This document shows positions 1 to 11,825 of a stretch of DNA of 64,000 bases, in pieces. This stretch comes from Vitrella brassicaformis. Its lineage: Eukaryota > Sar > Vitrellaceae. The DNA is taken from positions 93,553 to 157,552 of the forward strand of contig CDMY01000098.1 of assembly GCA_001179505.1 (NCBI GenBank), written 5' to 3'. The notes beneath the pieces are model-generated. The model searched no databases. It was given only the letters and a program-made list of their open reading frames with translations, and had not been told where the DNA came from. Numbering within the stretch: position 1 is the first letter of the stretch; each line of letters begins with the position of its first letter. The position numbers and the translations under genes are program-made.

Positions 1-322
1 CCCCCCCCCCCCCCCCACCGCCCCCACATAGATCGCTACGTTTGCTGATCTCGTCCACCAGGCCCTTGTAGAAGTCGGCGAAGGTTCGGTCATCTTTGCA
101 GCACTTATTGTATGCGACGAACATCACACGCAGCTTGCGATCCACGAGCTGCCAGCACACACACACACACCCCGCACCAACCGATCGGTCCACTCACTGA
201 GTGTCTGTCTGTCTGTCTTCCTACTCACACCGACCCGATCAAGGGGCCGCGTCTCGACGATCTCTCCCAACGCCTCGACCTGCTGGTGCATTTGGTAGTC
301 ACACGTGCGCCTGACACACACA

Positions 323-357
<35 letters not shown>

Positions 358-1237
358 TGAGACGGCTGTCATGCAGCATACACACATACATACTGGTAAG
401 TCCAGCCCTTCTCAAAGCCGCTGTTGAAGAGTGCTTGGCCGGCGTAGTTTTCGAAGATGGTCACAGGACAAAACTCCTGGTTCTCGCTAAGCCACTCGTA
501 GATGAAGGTGTCTATGAGCTCATCCTTGTGCAGAATCATAGACACCCCCTCGGAAAATGCTGAAAATCCTTCTGTCTTCAGGCTCATGACCTCGGCTTGA
601 CGCCCCGGAAGACGACGCAGCGGGCTGGCCACGCGAGCCATGACATGTGGCCGCACAATGTCATCGGTGTTTGTTGGCTGTCCGAAAGCGCGAGAGCGGA
701 GAGGCGACAGTAAGCTGACGATGCTGCTTGAGGGGCAGAAGGCGAGAACCGTCAGCGGAAACACCAGCAGCAGTACGTTGCCAACAGCCTGGATGATGTT
801 AAACAAGATCTGCATTGTCCAAGCTGTGAGGTAGATGACGTCGTGCTCCTTGAGGTAAGATCCTCTCAACGACCCGCCAGATGCTGTCAATCAAAGGACA
901 CACACACAACACACACGACCATCTTCCCTCTTCTCCGTGAGTGATGAGTGCAGTGTTCGGGCTCACCTCTGGCAGGTCATGCTCGACAGGGGCCACACGC
1001 TCAGACTGTCCAGCCATCGCACACATGGAAAGAAGTGACGATCGGACGGACAGTTTCTCCCGATCTGGTCATCTGATCATCCATACTCGAAGATTCATCC
1101 TGGCTGCTGCTCCATGGTCCTTCCATGCGCCTCCTGACGTTCGCGGTCGTCGCCGCTCTCTCCCTGGCAGCAGCAGCAGTGTAGTCGTCTGCCTCACCGT
1201 CGGCATTCCTCACACCAGTCGCCCAGAAAGGCGGCAT
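1..1237 (-). CDS. Uncharacterised membrane protein, 3' part beyond window
   Basis: Not recognised. The likely start is the ATG at 1237 (MPPFWATG...), giving a polar first exon (1237-1052) rich in Asp, Ala and Arg. Further coding blocks lie near 1005-967, 883-400, 340-230 and 140-1, separated by introns with (TG)n before the acceptor. The main block has one strong hydrophobic stretch (ILFNIIQAVGNVLLLVFPL), then a charged region with FIYEWLSENQEFCP and ENYAGQALFNSGF. The last visible part reads LRVMFVAYNKCCKDDRTF and runs into poly-C at the window edge. The splice phase between blocks 2 and 3 is unsettled, so the exon model is provisional. It is head-to-head with the plus-strand gene at 1252. 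Confidence 0.5.
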
Positions 1238-1251
1238 CGCCGCTAAGCCGA

Positions 1252-1710
1252 ATGGACGCCTCCGGATGCGCCAGCACCCTCTCCAAGCCGTCACGCAGCG
1301 ATTCACGCTTGAACGCCATATCGGTAAGGGCAGAGATCTGTAGTGTAGTCTCTCTCTCTCAGTGTGTGTGTGTGTGTGTGTGTGCACAGAAGCGCATGCA
1401 GGGCAAGGTCGGCCCGCCTCCGACCGACGAGGAGCTCTTGCAGTGGTTGGCCGACACAGAGGCCATCCTGGTCCAAATCCTGCAGGGCAAGAGGTAAGTG
1501 CGGTGCGTCTGTCTAATGTGTGTGCGCAGGTGGGCCTGTCTCGTCGCTGCTTGCAGACCGCCTGGTTCGGACAAGGTTGCCGAGGATTTCGCATTGAGAG
1601 TGTCTGCCCTCTCAGACTGTGAGCAACTAACTAACAATCGTGCATTATATGGGTGCATTCGTTGCAGTCCATGTGTGTGGGTGAGGGGGATGGGTCTTCA
1701 GTTTTGTTGA
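1252..1710 (+). CDS. Small protein, possibly SS18/GIF-like
   Basis: Three exons fit: 1252-1323, 1390-1493 (after a TGTGTGCACAG acceptor) and about 1531-1710, ending in TGA. Exon 2 reads PPPTDEELLQWLADTEAILVQI and exon 3 continues KVAEDFALRVSALSDCEQL, an amphipathic helical pair. The spacing of L, I and polar residues recalls the SNH/SSXT helices of SS18 and plant GIF co-activators, but no diagnostic residue settles it. The product would be about 118 residues. The start lies 14 bp from the start of the divergent minus-strand gene, so one of the two 5' ends may be misplaced; an internal Met in exon 2 is an alternative start. The opposite strand of exon 1 also reads open (MAFKRESLRDGL...). Confidence 0.4.
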
Positions 1711-2205
1711 TTGCAATGGGACCATCTGTATGTTGATCTGTCTGTCTGTCTGTCCATCTATGTATCTATGGCTTTTCCCGGTAGTAGGGGCGTGTGCATG
1801 TGGGCGATGGAAGGTAGCGTGTCGCTGGCTGCATGTTTTTCCGTGTTCGTGACTGTAGACACACCTAACTATGGTTGTTTGATAGCGATCAATGCAATGC
1901 CTTCCCGTCTTCTGTGCCTTGCCGTTGTCGGTCGGTCTGGCTGTGGCAAAGAATCGCCTCTCTTCGTTTGATCAAAAGCCCCTCGAGTCATTGTCATAGA
2001 TACATGTGCGTGTGTTGTGTCAGCTCACTCGTTTCATCGTCCATCCCATTCATGCCTGTCTGTGTCTGTCCATCGGTCTACGCCTCTTGTGTCGGCCACA
2101 GAGCGCAGACTGCGTGACGGGGATAGAACGAGACCAAGCTGTGCACACACACACACACACACAGTGCAAGAGATGGATTGCCCACTGAGCCCTCTGGTCA
2201 AATAC
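1711..2205. other. Intergenic, low complexity
   Basis: Contains TCTG repeats and TG-rich sequence with no exon-like block. It separates the converging ends of the small plus-strand gene and the M16 gene. Confidence 0.6.
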
Positions 2206-5200
2206 TCACTTGTGGAGTGCGTCGATTTGCTGCCTCACTGGCAACGCTGATGACGCCCCGCGCAGCTTCGACGACGGAGAAGCGCCAAGACGCACCAACC
2301 CAACTCCACCGCCTGACACGCAGCATGACAATCGCGCACATGACATGCCCCTGTCTATTTGTGTTTGTCTGTGTGCGTACTGCCAATGCCGCTGTCGTGT
2401 GCAGGAATCTGCCTGGGGTGCATCTTGACCCCAAGTGCATCGTCACTGATCAGATATGTGCACACACCGGGGATGGATGGATTGATGGCTGTACATAGCA
2501 TCGGTCTGTCTGACTCGTTCACCGACCGCGTGAGTATTTTGTATGTCGCGAGCAGGTCGGCCAACTCGACGCCATTCGTCAGGTACGCCAAGGCCAAATC
2601 GTGGCGGCGGAAACAGTAGCTGTGCGAGGCGATCTCAGACCAATGCCTACACGTCCACGACACATACAGCGAAGAGAGAGAAAGAAGAAAGAGATGGATG
2701 GAGACATAAGGTCCGTTTGTGTGTTTGTGTCTGTGTCTGTGCTGACTACCTGTTGGTCATTTGGTTGAGGTTTGTGTCTGTCTGTTCCTGCATGATGGCC
2801 CCCTTCAACGCGTCTGTCCACTGCTGCAGCTCTGTGTCGTCCGTCGAAGCGATCCGCTTCCCCACACCAGCCAACACTTCACCTGAACACACACACACGC
2901 GCACACATTTGTTCTCACGTAAGATGCTTTCGGCGCGTGTGGCGTACTCATTCGCTGCACGACGTCTTCGGGCGAGGCTTTGCTTCCCTCCAAGTAACAG
3001 TGCAGCTCGTGTGCTTACGGCGGTCTGGTCACGAGGTGTGCGCCAGCGATGTAGCCGAGCTGGGATTGTGTGCGCAGGGTGTCGTAGAGAGACTGGTGCA
3101 CGAGCTGGGAGAGGATGCTCAGGTGAACTCCTTCCTCGATGCCCAGGTAGGGGTACTGATAGACCAGCAGGCTTGCTCCATTGACGTCATCTGCATTTGG
3201 ATGAGACATGAATGTTTCCCCAGTGATATGTGTGTGTGTGTCTGTGTGTGTGTGTCTATCTCACTCACTCACTCTGAATGGGGTTCCAGGCCTCCACTCG
3301 AATGTGCTGTCCTCGCAATTGGGCCACAGCTAACTCGGCGGCGTCGGCAGGTGCGAGTGGGTGGCTCACGCCGATCGTGTGTGCGAATGCCGTGATGACG
3401 TCCGCACTCTCGGCCTCATTGAGATTCCCACAGCTAGGCGACACACACACAGACACAGGTGGAGACATGATGAGAAAGGTCTGTGTGAATTTGCATGTCT
3501 GTGTGTGTATGTTTGTGACCTCAGCGCCTCGAGGTACAGTCTGTCCATCTGTTGTGCAATGGTCTGGTGCATCTGCTGAGTGGCTTCTCCCGCACTGCTC
3601 AAGCCACTGAGGAACGCCGCCAGCTCGGAGCGGTGGAATGCCTGACGTACACTGATGGCCTCGGCTATCTGTGCACAGCACATACACACATACATGCAAC
3701 ACGTGGATGGATCCATGTGTTGTGTTTGTGGGTAAATGCACTCACTTCGCCGGCGGACTGGACGGCCAGTCCTGTGTTGACGTCGCGCAGGTCAGAGAGG
3801 AGCGCACTGAGCGCACGCGACACAGACGAATCTCCAGCCGTGGTGTGTGCGGTGGCGAACGCCTTTGCGGTCGCATTGACGAGATGAGGCATCTGAAGTG
3901 CGTACGCTGTGAACCGGAAAGTCCACCCCCTTTGGTGGCTGTACGTGACACGCGCGGTGGCGCCGCACTGTCGCAGGTCAGCCAGGTCAATGTCGAGGGC
4001 GTCACCGAGGACATACTCATACAGGCGGCTCAATGACGACACACGCAATGCAGCCTGCACCCATGAGCAACATACAAAATGACATACGTATAGTCTCTCT
4101 ATTATGCTGGTGCAGTCGCTCACCTCGTCTGAGTCGATCTTGGGAGTCTGGAGGGACAGGACCACATCCGCCTTCGGTGTGAGCACCGTGCGTGTGCTCT
4201 TTGCCGGTGGCTGCCCCTACCACCACAGTGTAGCGCCGTCGACGTTGATGCGTGAGGGCCCATCTCGGCCTGCCGTGCGAGTGAGTAGTGGCTGTGTCAA
4301 CTGGGGGATGAAGCGGAGCGGGGGAGGGACTGAGAGTGGCTCGCTCGAGGCACGCCAGGCGGCGATGACATCGGGAGGAATGGGGGAGATGGCAAACGGC
4401 ACCCTGTGACAAATCCAGATGTCAGTTTATGTATGTCGATATCTCTCTCTGCGTGTGTGAGAGTGGCCTGACTTGTAGTGGCGGTCCGTCATGCAGGGCG
4501 GCTAAAGAATCGCATCGAAACTCACCTGCATGCACAACACACAAACATAGAAGCTGTGTACACATTGTTTGGCTTCGTGGATGATGCGCACGGTCTGCAA
4601 ATGCGATGTTGGCCTTCTCGGGCGTCATGTGTGTGTGCAGCACATCCATCAGCAGCTCTGTGTCGGGCACATCCATGAGTCCGTGCACATCTGCCAGCAG
4701 GTCGCTCGGCGGCACATGTGGGTAGGACAGCGACTCAGTGAGACGCCACGCATCACCACCTACACCATTCAGCGGGACAGTGCGAGTGTCTTCACGTGGC
4801 TCTTCCGTGTCTTATTTACTCATGTCCGTGCTCTTGTCGGTCCAGGCGAAGTCGACAGACGACATCCGTGCCAGACTCGCATACACCTCATTCAGATCAG
4901 ACTACACACAAAACAACAGACAGCCACTCACATCGTTTGCATCTGTATGCATGGATGGGTGTCACCTCTCGCAGTGCATTGAGGTATCCAAACAGGCGAT
5001 CCAGCACACGCGGCACGTCCTTCGAGCCCTTGCCGGTGAGTTCCATCCGGATCAGTGCCATGTCAGCGACGCTCGACTGCTCGGCCCCATACTCGACGGA
5101 CGACACCAAGTCCTCCTCACGCAGAGAGGCGAAGAGGCCCCCACGTCCTTTGTGTTCCATCAGGTATCGCAGGGCCGGGTGGGGCTGGCTGCTCGAGACC

Positions 5201-6354
5201 TCGCGGAGGGGCGGCAAAGCAAATGAGACGAACAGGAGAGGATGCTCGTTCTCGGTTACAGGCAGGTGTATCAACTGGTTGGTGTTGGTGCCGTCGAATG
5301 GCGAGTCGTACCCGCCGCTTCTTCGCGTGAAGTCGTCTTGTGTGTTCTCACATATGCCCTCGTTGGTGGGGGAGACGACTCCGAACGTGTCGTTGATGAG
5401 CTGCTGCTGCTCGGCCAGTGAGATGGGCGAGATGGTGCTTACCTACACACACACAATATTACATCAACGGGTGTGTCTCACATTCACATCTGCATACCGT
5501 CATGCGATGGCCGCAGTAGAAGCGAGAGTGGCTGACACACAGACGGCAGAGAGGAAGATATCAAGACATGACATAAAAACCTTCATCTGTGCCATCTCTG
5601 TCGTGCATTGGCTACAATCGTTTGAGTGCGGCGCCCATGTCGACGCCCCGTTGTGCTGGCTCCGTCTCGAGTGTGTCGACCGAGCCCGTGGCGAAATGTC
5701 CCAGTGGCCCACTCGCGAGTGACATCAGCAGGTACTCCACTTGTGCGTCGACCGACGGCATGTTCTTCTTGTGCTCGCTGTCGACTGCCTGCACCTCGCT
5801 GTGTGCCTCGCGCGCGTCGAGCAGAGGCGACGCAAAGAAGCCCGCGAAGCGCTGCAAGCCCTCGGGAAAGGCAGTCGCTTCCAACTGGGCGAAAAACACC
5901 GTCCTGCACGTTTGTTTGCAGAGAGAGATACAGAAGGAGACATGCATGTCTCTGTGTGTCCATCCAGCCGTGGATATGAGCATCCGTACCTCTCTTTGTC
6001 TGTGAAGGCGTTTCCCTGGCCGCCGGCGCGTGTGAGGAACTCGTCGTCTTCCGACGGCTTTGGGTAAGCCGCTGACCCCAAAAAGGCCATGTGCTCGCTG
6101 AAATGTGCGAGCCCATCAATGTCTCCGTCGTCATGGCTGCCCACATTGACCGCACACGCGTAGGCCGCTCGAGTCGCTGATGGATCGTTGACCGCCACCG
6201 CCCGAATGCCGTTGGCCAGAGTGAAGACGCGGTAGGTCCGGTCGTCGAGGCGAGGTCTCTTGATGACGTCGGTCTCTTGATCAACTGACCCAACGGCGGT
6301 TGCCGACAGCCAGCAGCACACGAGCAGACTCACTGTGACAGTCAACCGCATCAT
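2206..6354 (-). CDS. Insulinase-like (M16) metallopeptidase, damaged
   Basis: Secreted or organellar zinc peptidase of the insulysin/nardilysin type. A signal peptide (MMRLTVTVSLLVCCWLSATAVG) precedes the inverted zinc motif HFSEH, and the third ligand Glu sits in EVQAVDSEH. Further family landmarks follow in order: SGPLGHFATGSVDTLET, FHSRFYCGHRM, RGGLFASLREED, ISPIPPDVIAAW, ADVVLSLQTP, LYDTLRTQSQLGYI, HWSEIASHSYCFRR, and a C-terminus ending RQQIDALHK-stop at 2206. Roughly 1000 residues over about 15 exons, matching full-length insulysin. Oddities: an in-frame TAG at 4217-4219, an in-frame TAA at 3015-3017 unless removed by a weak 53-bp intron, and frame conflicts near 4490 and 2950. Catalytic exons are intact. 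It is either decaying or mis-sequenced. An inverted truncated copy lies at 29.0-30.0 kb. Confidence 0.8.
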
Positions 6355-6546
6355 TGCAAAGCTAAGTGGTGTCGTTGGCTTGTGTTCTGAAAAGGCAGAC
6401 TCTGAGTGTCAACGGCCGGATGGTCTGTTGTCTGTCTGATCGACATACACGCGGCGAGTCTGTACTGTAGGTGTGTGTCGTTTCTGCGTAAGCTTATTGA
6501 CTAACTATATTTCATTCATTCACTCATCATTGACTGCGGCTTTCCT

Positions 6547-6927
6547 TCACTCGTCCTTGTCGTCTTCCTCATCGTCAAAGTACTGCTGCCATCACATCAC
6601 ACAACACAACACAGAAACACGCTGCAGGCACATGCCCCTGTCTAGCTGCTGTGTGGTCTCACTTACGCCGAGGAGTGCGATTCCGATGAGTCCGAAGCTG
6701 CCCAGCGTCACCACCACATGCATCGCCTGCTTGGTGTCCAGGCCGAAGTACACCGTGCCGATTCCCAAGAAAACGATGGCCGCTGAAAGCATCACGCCAA
6801 AGGCGAGCATCCCGTACGACAGCAGCCAGTGCAGCAACATCCTCAGGCGCGTGGGCGGCCGTTTCTCTGCAGGAGCTGCCTCATGCGTTGAGTCCTCGGG
6901 GACGCGCGGCACAGCTTCCTTCGTCAT
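6547..6927 (-). CDS. Small two-helix membrane protein, acidic tail
   Basis: Two exons, 6927-6667 and 6585-6547, joined in phase 0 across a GTAAGT..CAG intron, give 99 residues. A basic Pro-rich N-terminus (EKRPPTRLR) is followed by two hydrophobic segments (WLLSYGMLAFGVMLSAAIVF and VVVTLGSFGLIGIALLG) and an acidic tail QYFDDEEDDKDE. I do not recognise the family; the shape is that of a small organelle-membrane or complex subunit. It lies about 190 bp upstream of the M16 gene on the same strand. The pair was duplicated together: a copy lacking the N-terminal half lies at 28684-28905. Confidence 0.7.
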
Positions 6928-7498
6928 TGCTGCAAGCGTCCGCAGTGCAGGAGACTCTTTCTCGCTGCCGTGTCAGAAGACAGAATTCAAAGATCGGAAT
7001 GCAGAAAGGGTTGCGCGCCCCCACTCACTTGACGTCTCAATTGAGGCGCGTTGATGAACACACAGAGTCCCGCTCGCATTGCGAACGGTCAAACATTCGG
7101 ACACAATCCACTGAGAGATCTCTCTCTCCCCTCACGAAGAAAACACCGTTGAATGGACGAGACGACGTGCGCTCACTCATGGCACGACACAAAGAAGCTG
7201 CTGGCTGGTGTGACCAAGAAACACCACTACATGAGTCAGACAGACGTTGCGTTGCTTACCAACAAAGCGTGACTACCGCCCTCACTCCCTGCCTGTGGCC
7301 TTCCTTCTACCCCCCTCCCGGCCTGCCTGCCTGCCTGCCAGTGTGCTCTGCCTGATTAGAACAGTAACAGAGAGTCGAGTATGGTTGGTAAGTATGTTAC
7401 ACCCACCCACTACCCACTCACATCAACAAGGGAGGGACTGCCATCCCAGCCACCCCACCCTCCCCGCCTTCCCTCGATCACCCCTCGCCCCAGTCAAG
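6928..7498. other. Intergenic, nothing recognised
   Basis: Pyrimidine-rich with CCTG repeats around 7320. No conserved coding block was seen on either strand. Confidence 0.55.
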
Positions 7499-8600
7499 TC
7501 AGCACCGCACATAGACGAACAGGTGCCCATCGTCTGTCTTGGAGATGCGCAAGTCGTCATCAACGTACAGCGTGCTGTACTTGACCGACGGCAGAGACCC
7601 TCCCAGCGCCCCTCGCATCAGAGCTCCCCACGGTATGCGAATCTGCGTTCAGTAAACCAACCATATGCGAGCCGCACGTGCGGCCTTCCCCCCCCCCCTC
7701 TCTCTCTCTCTTACATACCCGTCTGCCCAGCATTGGGAGGACGTTAGCGTCACGGACATATGTTGACAAGAGCTGCAGAGCCATGTCGTTTGCTGAGCCG
7801 CCCTTGACAGGCCGCACATCGGCTGATGAAACCACAGTACCCTTCACAGCCATCGGCAGACCGGGCAAAAGACCGACAGCAAGGTCCACTTCGGACACCT
7901 TCACAAAAACAGCACATACACAGAGCAGTGCGTGTCCGGCTGGCTAGATGTCTGCGTGTTCTGTGTGTGTCCGTACCATTTTGCCGTCGGCGACTTTCTG
8001 CCGCACCCGACCGATCTCCGACACTCGCGTTTGCAACCGATGGAGATCGAAGAGGCTCTCGGCCTGCGGCAATGCAGTAGCACTTCCGAAGAGACGGCGA
8101 AGCGTCATCCAGAAAGGGCTCTGCCGGAACAGCTGCACATCGCCGTAGAGCAGCTCCCACGTCCCGTCGATATTGGCATCGCCGCCCTCCTTCCCGTTGC
8201 CGTCAGCCGCCATGGCCGCCAGGGAGCTGCAGATGTCGTTCACCATTTCTTTCTCATACGGCTTCGCCAGCTGGCCGCGGCTGGTTCTCGCGGCGATAAG
8301 GAAGAGCTCCCTCTTGAGCTCGTCGACCTGCGTCTTGTCAAGGGTCACCGCGGCCTCCCTGTTGTTGTTTGCAGCATCGTCGTCGGATATGTCTATCTCG
8401 GAGGGGAACGTGTCTTCCACAGTCGTTGTGAGCACCGGTGAGGCAATAGCATCGTCTGCGCGACTTGAGAGCGTCCGGGTGGTCGAATGCCGTGTCCCCT
8501 GAGGCCCGAAAGACGACGATGGCCGTGCAGGGAGGATGAAAGCCGATGTGAGGATCGAGGAAAGCAAGAAAAGAGCAGTGCCAAGGAGGAAAGGCAACAT
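7499..8600 (-). CDS. PAP/fibrillin plastid lipid-associated protein
   Basis: Plastoglobule or thylakoid-associated lipid-binding protein. Three in-phase exons (8600-7977, 7898-7719, 7642-7499) give 315 residues. The N-terminus is a signal peptide (MLPFLLGTALFLLSSILTSA) followed at once by FILPARPSSSFG, a Ser/Arg-rich stretch beginning with Phe, as in bipartite targeting to complex red plastids. The mature part carries fibrillin landmarks: LKRELFLIAARTSRG, DGTWELLYGDVQLFRQSPF, a middle VDLAVGLLPGLPMAVKGTV, and the C-terminal YVDDDLRISKTDDGHLFVYVR. It is divergent from the kelch gene, with 104 bp between start codons. Fibrillins bind hydrophobic metabolites and help stabilise plastoglobules; the exact subgroup cannot be told from sequence alone. 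Confidence 0.92.
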
Positions 8601-8704
8601 GACAGGGAAGCAGCCGCTCGTCAGGGGTAGGGTTATGCTTGCAGGGTTTCCAAACCCTGTAACCCCGGCAGTCCGAGAGATCTGCCGCTTGTGGATGCTT
8701 CGCC
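8601..8704. promoter_or_regulatory. Shared 5' region with palindrome and telo-box-like motif
   Basis: Only 104 bp separate the fibrillin and kelch start codons, so both 5' UTRs and a bidirectional promoter must lie here or overlap the genes. It holds an 8-bp inverted repeat, CAGGGTTT-CC-AAACCCTG (8642-8659), overlapping AAACCCT, which resembles plant telo-boxes, with TAGGGTTA just upstream. A regulatory role is inferred from position only. Confidence 0.45.
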
Positions 8705-11700
8705 ATGGCGACAGAGGAGAGCGAACCGCAGATCCTCCCTGCAACGGATAATGACTCGCCAGCGACGGACGGTGCGCACACAGGCAGATACGCCACACAT
8801 ACAACCAACAGCAGAGCGTCCACTAGTGTGGTGTGTGTGTGTCCATCAATCAGTGGTGGAAGAGGCTGAGGTGGAGCCAGCGCCTCAGCCTCAGCCACAG
8901 GCATCTCTGTTTGTTATCGGCGGGTGTGACGATCTGCGGCGGCACTCGTTCGACTGTGTGAGGCGGAGTGTGACGCCCTGGATACAGGGAAAGGCCGACA
9001 GGAGGGAGGAGGAGAGCCCGAAAGGTATACATACTCCATGGTGTGCACAGACACACAAGGACAGGACGGGTGTGTGATAGCGTCTGTCACGTGAAGTGTG
9101 TTGGTCTGTGTACACTGATGGATCCATGGGTGCAGGTGCATCGTGCTATGAGGCGCTGGCGCCGATGGGATGCCCGCGGCACGCGCATGCCGTCTGTGTG
9201 GCCACTGGTACAGACAGATACCCAGACAGACGTGAATCTAGTGACTGTGGTTCATATTCGCTGGGTGGCCTGCAGATGAGGAGATCTTCGTGATTGGCGG
9301 CCACGACGGCAAGAACCTCCTGCGGTATGCATTGCATGGCTGACTCACACACATGGATGGCATGGCATGGGCACACATGTTATGCTTCCCACACCATACC
9401 ATGTCTGTCTGTGTGTCGACAGGTCAGCGGAGAAGTTCGTGATATCGGAGCAGAAATGGGTGGCGCTGCCGAACCTACACTTCCAGAGGGCATTCCTCGG
9501 TCAGTCAGCCGATCACACGTGTCCACCGTCAATCCAAAGGTATGTGTGTTTGTGCAGGGTGCGCGTGCGTCAAGGGTCAGCACGTGCTGGCCATTGGCGG
9601 CCAGGGCGAGAAGAGCGGTACGTGCGGGGCGCCCACTCACACACACACACACACATACAAACGCCCTTCGCATCGCAATCTGTGTTGGTGTGTGTGGATC
9701 TTTCCAGTGCTCAAGTCGGTTGAGCTGTACAACCCGGCGGCCAACACGTGGCGCGCCCTGCCCCCCATGAGCGAACCCAGACACTCGTGCTCTACCGCCG
9801 TCATCGGTCAGGGCATGCAACACACACATATGGATCCATGTGTCTTTAAAGATGCATGTGTGCGGACATGTATGTGTGTGTGTCGACAGGTCAGCGTGTG
9901 TACGTGTTCGGGGGCCGTGACGAGGCGGGCAACCACGGCAAAGTGCACAAGAGCTGTGAGATGCTCGAGCTGCCCGCCACACCAGGTCAGGCACAAACCA
10001 GAACACCCATTTCTGGTGAGCATACGGTCATCTGCATGTATGTGTGTGTGTGTGTGTGTGTTTCCGTAGGTGCGGGTGGTGTCAAGCCGTGGCGTCAGTT
10101 GCGCCCGATGAAGCAGGCGCGGAGCGGCGCCACTGCTGTCGCATTCAAGGGGCGGGTCTTCGTCATTGGTACGCATAGATACGAGCAGTGGAAAGGCAAT
10201 GGATGCACTGGGGACATCCGCGTGTGTGAGCTGTGCTGTGGTGTGAGTGCAGGTGGGACCACAGGCGTGAAGCCGCTGCAGTCGGTGGAGATCTATGACC
10301 CCAAGGCAAACACCTGGCAGACAGGTACGCATCCCACCCACCGATTCAGCATCTAGCATGCACCTTCATGGGACTGCACACACATCCATGTGGGTAATGG
10401 TGGGTGGCAGGTCCCCCCCTGAACTCTGCGCGTGCGTGGCACTCGGCCTTCGTGTGGCGTGACCAGATTGTCGTGTTTGGGGGGCAGGAACCGACCGCAC
10501 AGGTGCGGACACATCCATCCATCCATCCATCCCTGCCTACCTGTCGTGTCGGTGCGTCTGTGTGTGTGTCCGCCGACAGTACATAGTTGACACGGTCGAG
10601 GTGCTGGATCCCACCCCCATCCTGGAAGGCGTCACCACACCCAGCCCTCCTGTTATGCCAGTGAGCCCCCCCTCCCGACACACACAGACACTCTCAGAGG
10701 CAGGGACACGTGTGCATGCTGCTGGTGTGTGTGTGTGCAGGTGTTCCCCCGTTCAATAGCCCCTTCAGGTGCGTCTTCCTCCTCGGCTTTGTCTAAGCAG
10801 CAGCAGCAACCGCCCGGCGACACGTGTGTGTGGCGTGTGGTGGGGTCGACTGGCCTCAAGGACGCCTGGATGTACGTCGCTGTGCCCGTCGCCATGCCAC
10901 AAGAGGTGGGTGCACTCCCCACCCACCCACACAGACACACAGACACACAGATGGGTGGGCACGGCACATGTGTGTGCATGTGTCTGCAGGCTGAGCCAGA
11001 GGTAGAAGTGTCCCCTCCCTCCTCGTCTGCTGCTGTCGCTGTTGCTGTTGCTGCTGGGACCGCTGCAAGTGCGCCATCACGGCGGTCCGCACCAAGTCAA
11101 CACAACGCACAGGAGCAGGCTGCTGACGCTGGTAACTAACTGGTCACATAGGCACACACGTCTGCTGGGGCGCATTCATGAGTGCGGGGATGGATGGATG
11201 GCAGGTGAGTCTGGTGTGATATCCCTGACGGCCCAGTGTGCCAACCGCCAGTCGTCGGTGGTGCAGCCGCACCAGTCATCCAGCGCCCCTGACTCCGTCA
11301 ACATCTCCCCATCGGCTTCGGCTGCAAGTCAGTACCCACCCACAGAACCACACCCCACACGCCATCCACCCATTCACACGTGTGTGTGTGTGGCTGTGTG
11401 TGTGTTTGTGTAGCAGCCAATGGGCGGCCGGATGAGCCCCGGGAGATGGGGTCGTTCTCGTCTCTCGAGCGTCCGAAGATGCGCACGCTGCTGCCGATGG
11501 ACGTCTTGGCCGCCAACAAGATGCAGCAGAGGGAAGGCAGGTACCCACCGACGCATGGATGGATGGATGGATGCCTGAATGAGCGCGTGTGTGGATATCC
11601 GTGTGTGTGTGCTAGGGGTGACAATGGCGCCGATAAGATTGTGCACGCGCACCTTGATGCCGACGATGAAGACGGCGACCAGGTAGATTGAATGGGTGGA

Positions 11701-11825
11701 TCCGTGTGGTGTGCGCACATGCGTGGGTTTCGTGTGGGGGATATATGTGTGTGAATGTGCAGAGTTCCGGGCGCAAGCGCGCGCAGCCCACCGAGAACGA
11801 CCCCCTCGAGTGGTTTCAATCATGA
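8705..11825 (+). CDS. Kelch-repeat beta-propeller protein
   Basis: Eighteen exons can be joined without a break from the ATG at 8705 to the TGA at 11823-11825, giving about 580 residues. At least six kelch units are visible by their GG doublets: LFVIGGCDDL, IFVIGGHDGK, VLAIGGQGEK, VYVFGGRDEA, VFVIGGTTGV and IVVFGGQEPT. They are spaced by YNPAANTW and YDPKANTW strands typical of a propeller. Several introns fall inside the GG turn, a regular repeat-linked pattern. The C-terminal third is low complexity (Ser, Ala, Gln, Pro) and ends SSGRKRAQPTENDPLEW, which includes a basic cluster that could be a nuclear signal. No BTB, F-box or phosphatase domain is present, so it is probably a scaffold or adaptor. 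Partner unknown. Confidence 0.93.

Noticed and set aside
300-360. CA/GA tandem repeats as a CRISPR-like or satellite array
   Set aside because: They are simple dinucleotide tracts within introns, without spacers or a longer unit.
2206-6354. Reassigned stop codons (TAA/TAG as Gln) to explain the M16 gene
   Set aside because: Neighbouring genes end cleanly at TAA (EF-hand), TAG (Bax inhibitor, TLDc, tRip-like) and TGA, and contain no other in-frame TAA or TAG in conserved blocks.
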